A model generated the notes under the pieces. The model saw nothing but the letters and a program-made list of their open reading frames with translations. It made no database searches and had not been told where the DNA came from. Positions 33,195 to 34,873 of a stretch of 34,873 bases of DNA are shown in pieces (position 1 is the stretch's first letter; every line of letters begins with the position of its first letter). Made by a program: the position numbers and the translations under genes. The stretch spans positions 1-34,873 of the forward strand of contig DAHUXR010000045.1 in the NCBI GenBank assembly GCA_027307045.1, written 5' to 3'. Source of the stretch: Acidobacteriaceae bacterium (lineage in GTDB: Bacteria; Acidobacteriota; Terriglobia; Terriglobales; Acidobacteriaceae).

Positions 33195-33785
33195 CTATTT
33201 CTTGCCGCCGATTTTTTCTGGCTTCTTGCCCTGCATAGCAGCAGGCGTGGGGCTGGGAGGCGCAACCGGCAGAGCAGCTGGCTTCGCCAACGCGGCTTTG
33301 GTCGGGTCAGGCAGCTTGTCAGCATGCTGCAGCAGTTGCGATACCTGCCACATCTGCGTGGGCGTGAGCATGTCCTTGAAGCCGGGCATTCCCGTCAGTC
33401 GAATTCCGTTCTCAACCTTCCAGTAGATCTTGCCCGGCGGGTCGTCGGTGACCATGTCGTCGCCGGAAAGGAGCTGTGGCGGCAGCGGGAACATGCCTTT
33501 GGCCGCGAAGCTGGCTTTTTCGCCGACAAAACCGTGGCAGAAAGCGCAGTTCTCAACATAAACATGCGCGCCCTGCGTCAGGTTGGGCTCGTCCGCCGGA
33601 ACCGGCGACTGTTGCACCGGATCTTTCGCCATGCGCGCGCGCAAGGCCATTTTGGCGATCTTCTCTTCCATCGGCAGCGGCGCAGAGGCGGTGGCCACCG
33701 GCATCATGCCCATCTTGATGTATAAATACCCGCCAATCGCCGGAATCAACAAGCCAACAATCACGCCGAGAACAAATTTTTTCAA
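33195..33785 (-). CDS. Membrane-anchored class I cytochrome c
   Basis: 196 residues. An N-terminal signal anchor (MKKFVLGVIVGLLIPAIGGY) precedes a periplasmic haem domain with CAFCH (Cys80, Cys83, His84) and the probable distal ligand Met133 in LTGMPGFKD. The spacing of about 50 residues and the 'MPGF' context match monohaem cytochromes that use electrons from nearby respiratory or PQQ-type enzymes. No such partner is present here. A Pro/Ala-rich tail ends in KKPEKIGGKK. The start is TTG 33785, because AAGGAG lies seven bases upstream and no ATG precedes the signal anchor. Confidence 0.9.
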   Translation of the reverse strand: MKKFVLGVIVGLLIPAIGGYLYIKMGMMPVATASAPLPMEEKIAKMALRARMAKDPVQQSPVPADEPNLTQGAHVYVENCAFCHGFVGEKASFAAKGMFPLPPQLLSGDDMVTDDPPGKIYWKVENGIRLTGMPGFKDMLTPTQMWQVSQLLQHADKLPDPTKAALAKPAALPVAPPSPTPAAMQGKKPEKIGGKK

Positions 33786-34167
33786 GTTGTTTCTCCTTGG
33801 ATCATAAAGAGTGAAGGATCTGTGAATGAGTTAGGGCAACGTAAGAAATCTACAGGAACCGGAGGAACAAGCCAAGAGGCGACGATACAGATCAAGCACC
33901 AACAACTAAAACTGAACCGCAAACAATGTTATTCCCCAGCCGCCACCAAGTATATCGGGAAGTTGAGGTTGTCTCTGTGAGGTTGAGTCAATGTTGGGCG
34001 CGCCCTCGCTTCCGACATTTCATCCATGGGAAGGAGCAAGAGAATTATTGGCCCGAGGACAAATAACCCTACAACTTCCACGCAGGTTAAAATGCACCCA
34101 CAAGGCAGAGTCCACTGAGCGAGATAAAACTTGCGTTCTCTGTCCCAGAAAATTGCAGGGAGGGTAG
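33786..34167. other. 382-bp gap between cytochrome c and TMEM175 genes
   Basis: Divergent intergenic region. No gene, convincing promoter pair or stable hairpin was recognised. A GAGGTTG unit appears twice near 33964-33987. TTAAAAT at 34087-34093 could be a -10 for the TMEM175 gene, but no -35 matches. Confidence 0.4.
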
Positions 34168-34752
34168 ATGCCCAAGGGGCGGTTGGAAGCGTTCAGCGAC
34201 GGCGTGATCGCGATCATCATCACCATCATGGTGCTGGAGATGAAGGTGCCACATGGCGATCGCCTGCAGGATTTAATGCCGCTGCTGCCAGTGTTCCTCA
34301 GCTATGCCCTGAGTTTCGTTTACGTGGGAATCTACTGGAACAACCACCATCACATGCTGCATGCCTGCTCTGTTGTGACCGGCGGCATGCTCTGGGCCAA
34401 CCTGCACCTGTTGTTCTGGCTATCGCTGTTTCCGTTCGCCACCGGATGGATGGGAGAGAACCATTTCACCGCCGCGCCTACTATGCTCTATGGACTGGTG
34501 CTTCTGATGGCCGCGATCGCATACTACCTGCTCCAGCAGACGATCATCCGCGCGCAAGGCGAGGATTCAATCCTGAAGAAGGCGGTAGGCAGTGATTGGA
34601 AAGGCAAGTTGTCGCCGGTGCTGTATCTTGTTGCAATTGTCGCGACACTGCGTTCTCCATGGATCGCCCAGGCGGTCTACGTGGCGGCTGCGCTGATCTG
34701 GCTGATCCCGGACCGGCGTATCGAAAACGTCCTGCCACGCAATGAAGGCTAG
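34168..34752 (+). CDS. TMEM175/DUF1211-family potassium channel-like protein
   Basis: 194 residues, six hydrophobic segments. The family hallmark R-x-x-x-F-S-D-x-x-x-x-I is at the N-terminus (MPKGRLEAFSDGVIAIIITI), where the TM1 FSD motif lines the pore. HHHMLHACSVVTGGMLWANL-like sequence in mid-protein also fits. Bacterial members form tetrameric K+-selective leak channels. GGAGGG six bases before ATG 34168 supports the start. It is convergent with the next gene on the minus strand. Confidence 0.9.
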   Translation: MPKGRLEAFSDGVIAIIITIMVLEMKVPHGDRLQDLMPLLPVFLSYALSFVYVGIYWNNHHHMLHACSVVTGGMLWANLHLLFWLSLFPFATGWMGENHFTAAPTMLYGLVLLMAAIAYYLLQQTIIRAQGEDSILKKAVGSDWKGKLSPVLYLVAIVATLRSPWIAQAVYVAAALIWLIPDRRIENVLPRNEG

Positions 34753-34770
34753 CTGTTCGATCGGGAATAG

Positions 34771-34794
34771 AGATCCCTCGCTCCGCTCGGGATG
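34771..34794. repeat. Short palindrome between convergent genes
   Basis: ATCCCTCGCTCCGCTCGGGAT lies between the TMEM175 gene and the probable alaS tail. ATCCC/GGGAT forms a short stem. It is related to the degenerate repeat at 978-1040. There is no T-run. Confidence 0.35.
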
Positions 34795-34873
34795 CTAGGA
34801 AAGCAGCCCTTCCACCGCCGCATAAGCTTCATTCAATGCGGCATCGAGTTGTGCGGGATCTTTGCCACCGGCC
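34795..34873 (-). CDS. alaS: C-terminal fragment, probably alanyl-tRNA synthetase
   Basis: The gene runs off the right edge. The last 25 residues read AGGKDPAQLDAALNEAYAAV and then EGLLS before TAG 34795-34797. AlaRS proteins typically end with '...AQ-[AG]-G-G-K-D-P-x-x-L-x-x-A-L...' followed by about ten residues, which matches. Other families could share so short a motif. Confidence 0.55.
   Translation of the reverse strand, partial: AGGKDPAQLDAALNEAYAAVEGLLS

Overview
The window looks like a chromosomal segment of an Acidobacteriota species, probably Terriglobia (Koribacter/Terriglobales-like). This is an inference from the gene set: a DUF4382/DUF5666-type lipoprotein, large secreted S9 peptidase and Ig/FN3 proteins, and small secreted proteins of acidobacterial style. 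The intergenic repeats (GGCACGAGT-type palindromes, 'cacggaggcacggaga'-type G-rich repeats, 'ggtaaattggtaa' AT-rich repeats) also fit. Nothing in the sequence names the species. I saw no rRNA, tRNA, IS element, prophage or CRISPR array.

Layout. The left edge (1-1080) holds the tail of a zinc-ribbon protein and a decayed gene with a HEPN-like RX4H motif. Next come aconitase (acnA) and an Nramp Mn/Fe transporter (mntH), both on the minus strand, then two small proteins (one secreted, one membrane). After these are a secreted S9 prolyl-oligopeptidase-type peptidase with an extra C-terminal domain, an NRDE/TANGO2-family protein, a calcineurin-like phosphoesterase, a secreted FN3/Ig-like protein and a ClC chloride channel/antiporter with CBS domains. 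From 16.0 to 21.9 kb is a minus-strand run: dapD, dicarboxylate-type symporter, RNase J, membrane-anchored alpha/beta hydrolase, dienelactone hydrolase. Its genes are tightly spaced and partly overlapping.

A plus-strand GT4 glycosyltransferase (22082-23194) separates dapD from a second minus-strand run: AI-2E transporter, asd, lysC, dapB, dapA. asd, lysC, dapB, dapA and dapD are consecutive steps from aspartate towards diaminopimelate/lysine by the succinylase route. dapC/argD, dapE, dapF and lysA are not in the window. The intergenic gaps of this lysine cluster are loaded with palindromic repeats: a 105-bp AT-rich inverted repeat between dapB and dapA, a 147-bp element with perfect 15-bp terminal inverted repeats upstream of lysC, and a nested palindrome downstream of the AI-2E gene. 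The convergent gap between the glycosyltransferase and dapA contains a long structured-RNA-like hairpin followed by a strong terminator.

The right part (29.6-34.9 kb) holds a conserved secreted protein of unknown function, the DUF4382-like lipoprotein, a small three-cysteine secreted protein, a 59-residue zinc-ribbon protein, a membrane-anchored cytochrome c with a TTG start, a TMEM175-family channel and the last 25 codons of what is probably alaS. Start codons were moved to the best-supported ATG/GTG/TTG where the longest open frame was clearly too long.
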